64,000 bases of DNA from Ferrimonas gelatinilytica (lineage in GTDB: Bacteria > Pseudomonadota > Gammaproteobacteria > Enterobacterales > Shewanellaceae), in the NCBI RefSeq assembly GCF_039544205.1, contig NZ_BAABLF010000008.1, forward strand, positions 62,001 to 126,000, read 5' to 3'. Below are positions 63,649 to 64,000 of this stretch, in pieces; position 1 is the first letter of the stretch, and every line of letters begins with the position of its first letter. The translations under genes and the position numbers were made by a program. The notes under the pieces are model-generated. The model saw only the letters and a list, made by a program, of their open reading frames with translations, was not told the DNA's origin and ran no database searches.

Positions 63649-64000
63649 CTTGACTGGCCTGCTCGGCCAGCTGTTTTTCCAGGGTGCGGATACGACGCGA
63701 CATCTCATCGAGCTGCCGCATCCGTACACTATTCTTGCGCCAGGCCTTGGCCTCCTGCATCGGGGCAGTCGAGGCGTAAAGCCCCTTCTCCTTGATGCTG
63801 CCGGTGACGCCAGTCATGCCGAAAATATGGGTACCATCGGTAATGTTGAGATGGCCAGCGATGGCGCTGTTGCCGCCAATAATGCAGTACTTACCGATCG
63901 TCGTGCTGCCCGCCACCACGGTGGCACCGGCGATGGCGGTGTGGGCACCGATCACGTCGTTGTGGGCAATCTGTACCAGGTTATCCAGGATCACGCCCTC
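63641..64000 (-). CDS. lpxD: UDP-3-O-acylglucosamine N-acyltransferase, C-terminal part (cut by window end)
   Basis: Only the last 119 codons are in the window; the frame runs off the edge. The visible part is hexapeptide beta-helix (VQIAHNDVIGAHTAIAGAT, YCIIGGNSAIAGH, GMTGVTGSIKEKGLY), which in LpxD carries the catalytic His, followed by the C-terminal helix (MRQLDEMSRRIRTLEKQL). LpxD adds the N-linked hydroxyacyl chain in lipid A synthesis. Order lpxD–fabZ–lpxA–lpxB is conserved. Confidence 0.95.
   Translation of the reverse strand, partial: EGVILDNLVQIAHNDVIGAHTAIAGATVVAGSTTIGKYCIIGGNSAIAGHLNITDGTHIFGMTGVTGSIKEKGLYASTAPMQEAKAWRKNSVRMRQLDEMSRRIRTLEKQLAEQASQDD

Noticed and set aside
1..64000. 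CRISPR arrays, insertion sequences, prophage, tRNA or rRNA genes
   Set aside because: No direct-repeat array, transposase, integrase or tRNA-like cloverleaf was recognised by eye.

Overview
The window is about 64 kb of high-GC chromosomal DNA from a gammaproteobacterium. Gene content and order match the E. coli accA–lpxD and rcsF–trmO–proS segments. FlrA/FleQ-type and FlhG-type regulators, an H-NS protein, DUF3010 and UPF0502 (YceH) proteins and AttEFGH-like genes point to a marine Alteromonadales-like genome, possibly Ferrimonas or a relative. That placement is inference. No rRNA, tRNA, CRISPR array, insertion sequence or prophage was recognised.

Layout. 1–6.5 kb: the end of a ChrR-type anti-sigma factor, a DsbA-like lipoprotein, an MFS exporter divergent from a LysR regulator, and two outer-membrane barrel genes. 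6.7–10.7 kb: a DUF4056-like lipoprotein, a eukaryotic-type S-adenosylmethionine decarboxylase with a long structured leader, and a diguanylate cyclase. 11–22.3 kb: a vitamin B12 block with btuB and its cobalamin riboswitch, a PduO-like adenosyltransferase, a DUF6580-like membrane protein, btuR and the B12-dependent methionine synthase metH; yceH and an alpha/beta hydrolase lie among them. 22.7–28.3 kb: a Flp-pilin-like Ser/Gly/Thr/Pro repeat protein, an MFS pseudogene, gltS and small conserved genes. 28.3–32.5 kb: an AttEFGH-like ABC exporter with an AttH lipoprotein. 32.7–36.3 kb: an unknown protein with a duplicated acidic motif, FlhG and FlrA/FleQ. 36.7–41.5 kb: tdk, an NhaC-family transporter behind a lysine riboswitch, an etfA without etfB, and hns in a gene-poor stretch. 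42.5–46.2 kb: rcsF–trmO, an acetyltransferase, proS. 46.7–50.4 kb: an amidoligase, a class-I glutamine amidotransferase and a membrane protein in one tight operon, then an encapsulated-ferritin (EncFtn) homologue with no encapsulin beside it and no targeting peptide, and a patatin. 50.4–64 kb: a Kef-type antiporter, tilS, an MsbA-like ABC transporter, and accA–dnaE–rnhB–lpxB–lpxA–fabZ–lpxD.

How the parts work together. B12 enters through BtuB, is adenosylated by BtuR and perhaps the PduO-like protein, and serves MetH. The lpx/fab/acc block makes lipid A and fatty acids beside the replicative polymerase. The least ordinary parts are the amidoligase operon followed by the free-standing EncFtn, the eukaryotic-type AdoMetDC with its leader, the pilin-like repeat protein, and an unexplained structured stretch between btuR and the next gene.
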